From Thermoplasmatota archaeon (GTDB lineage Archaea > Thermoplasmatota > E2 > DHVEG-1), in the NCBI GenBank assembly GCA_018824925.1, contig JAHJFH010000073.1, forward strand, positions 1 to 5,148: a stretch of DNA of 5,148 nucleotides. The letters are read 5' to 3'. Under the pieces are notes generated by a model. It was not told the DNA's origin. It did not search any database and saw nothing but the letters and a program-made list of their open reading frames with translations. Every line of letters begins with the position of its first letter. Position 1 is the first letter of the stretch. Shown piece by piece: positions 4,586-5,148 of this stretch. The translations under genes were made by a program, and so were the position numbers.

Positions 4586-5148
4586 CTAGACTTGTTTTTT
4601 TGTTAAAATTTTTTGATAAACTTGTTCATATTGATGAGCGACATAGTCCATGGAGTGTTTTTGGATGAGTTTAAGGCAATTGGCACTCATTTTCTTACGT
4701 AATGCATCGTCGCTGACGAGTGTTATGATGTTTTTTCCAAGTTGTTGACTATTTTGCGGTTCAAATAAAAGCCCATTATTTTCTTGGACTAATTCGGGAA
4801 CGGCGCCTTTATTGACAACCAGGGCAGGTAACCCTGAGGCTATGGCTTCCATGGTGACTATGCTTTGTAATTCAGCTTCCGCGGGCATGACGAATATATC
4901 GGCAAGAGAGTAGATATTTGGGTAGTCCTTCCATTCGAGAAAATCGATGAAGGTGGTATGATCCATAACCTGTAATTTTTGTGTTAATTCTATCATGCGT
5001 TGTTTATATCCCCCTCCGGATCCACAAAAGAGAAAATGTACATTTTTTTCTGAGAGAACCTCAGGAATTGCTTTTATAATGACATCAACATTTTTTTCAC
5101 TACTCATTCTGCCGGTATAAAGGACAATAGGCTTGTGGGGTATCTGGA
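4586..5148 (-). CDS. GT4-family glycosyltransferase, C-terminal part (5' partial)
   Basis: The frame stays open past the internal ATG at 5105-5107 to the right edge, adding KPIVLYTGR ahead of MSSEKNVDVIIKA. Together these give the donor-domain opening strand of GT4 enzymes (consensus vlyvGRl..EKn.d.li.A), so that ATG is not the start. Counted from that methionine, the donor domain shows FLFCGSGGG (25-33), TTFIDFL (51-57) and YSLADIFVMP (66-75). The EX7E motif is E79 to E87 within AEAELQSIVTMEAIASGLP, followed by VVNKGAVPELV (97-107) and NGLLFEP (111-117). Visible coding length is 187 residues including the partial region; the N-terminal acceptor domain lies outside. The enzyme would be a retaining, nucleotide-sugar-dependent transferase at the cytoplasmic membrane face. 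The EAELQSIVTMEA wording is like diacylglycerol and polysaccharide glucosyltransferases, though this is weak evidence for substrate. Its TAG (4586-4588) is one base from the stop of the convergent membrane-protein gene. Confidence 0.9.
   Translation of the reverse strand, partial: QIPHKPIVLYTGRMSSEKNVDVIIKAIPEVLSEKNVHFLFCGSGGGYKQRMIELTQKLQVMDHTTFIDFLEWKDYPNIYSLADIFVMPAEAELQSIVTMEAIASGLPALVVNKGAVPELVQENNGLLFEPQNSQQLGKNIITLVSDDALRKKMSANCLKLIQKHSMDYVAHQYEQVYQKILTKKQV

Noticed and set aside
5105..5107. ATG as the start of the GT4 gene
   Set aside because: Codons upstream read KPIVLYTGR, the conserved strand preceding the EKN motif of GT4 enzymes, so the ATG is internal.

Overview
The window looks like chromosome from an AT-rich archaeon, most likely Thermoplasmatota or a relative. 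Three things suggest this. The first protein ends in a surface-protein module (right-handed beta-helix tail plus Ig-like domain) that I associate with that phylum. The start codons mostly lack Shine-Dalgarno sequences but have TATA-like boxes about 28-33 bases upstream, as in leaderless archaeal transcription. The glycosyltransferases also resemble archaeal types. No ribosomal RNA, tRNA, CRISPR array or insertion sequence was seen, and the lineage is inferred from sequence style only.

Layout: (1) 1-411, plus strand, the C-terminal end of a secreted or surface beta-helix/Ig-like protein whose gene starts left of the window. (2) 412-711, a convergent intergenic region with no gene but many inverted repeats: a 9-bp perfect hairpin at 465-490, a second hairpin at 501-527, and a larger folded block at 531-688 that may be a non-coding RNA. 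(3) 712-1539, minus strand, a complete pyrF (orotidine 5'-phosphate decarboxylase, the longer subfamily-2 form). (4) 1540-1632, a 93-bp divergent promoter region with TATA-like boxes for both genes and a 9-bp inverted repeat. (5) 1633-2703, plus strand, a MurG/UDP-glycosyltransferase-like GT-B enzyme. (6) 2761-4584, plus strand, a large polytopic membrane protein with STT3/AglB-like (GT-C) architecture and a sequon-rich C-terminal domain. (7) 4586-5148, minus strand, the C-terminal part of a GT4-family glycosyltransferase running off the right edge; its stop codon lies one base from the stop of the preceding convergent gene.

The right half is best read as a glycoconjugate-building locus. It holds a nucleotide-sugar-dependent GT-B enzyme, a GT4 enzyme and a GT-C-like membrane enzyme that would use lipid-linked sugars. 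Surface glycan, lipid-linked oligosaccharide or glycolipid synthesis all fit, and the sequence does not decide between them. pyrF supplies UMP, and so UDP-sugars, but its place here may be chance. The least explained parts are the structured intergenic region at 465-688 and the membrane protein, which has STT3 layout but lacks a recognisable WWDYG motif.
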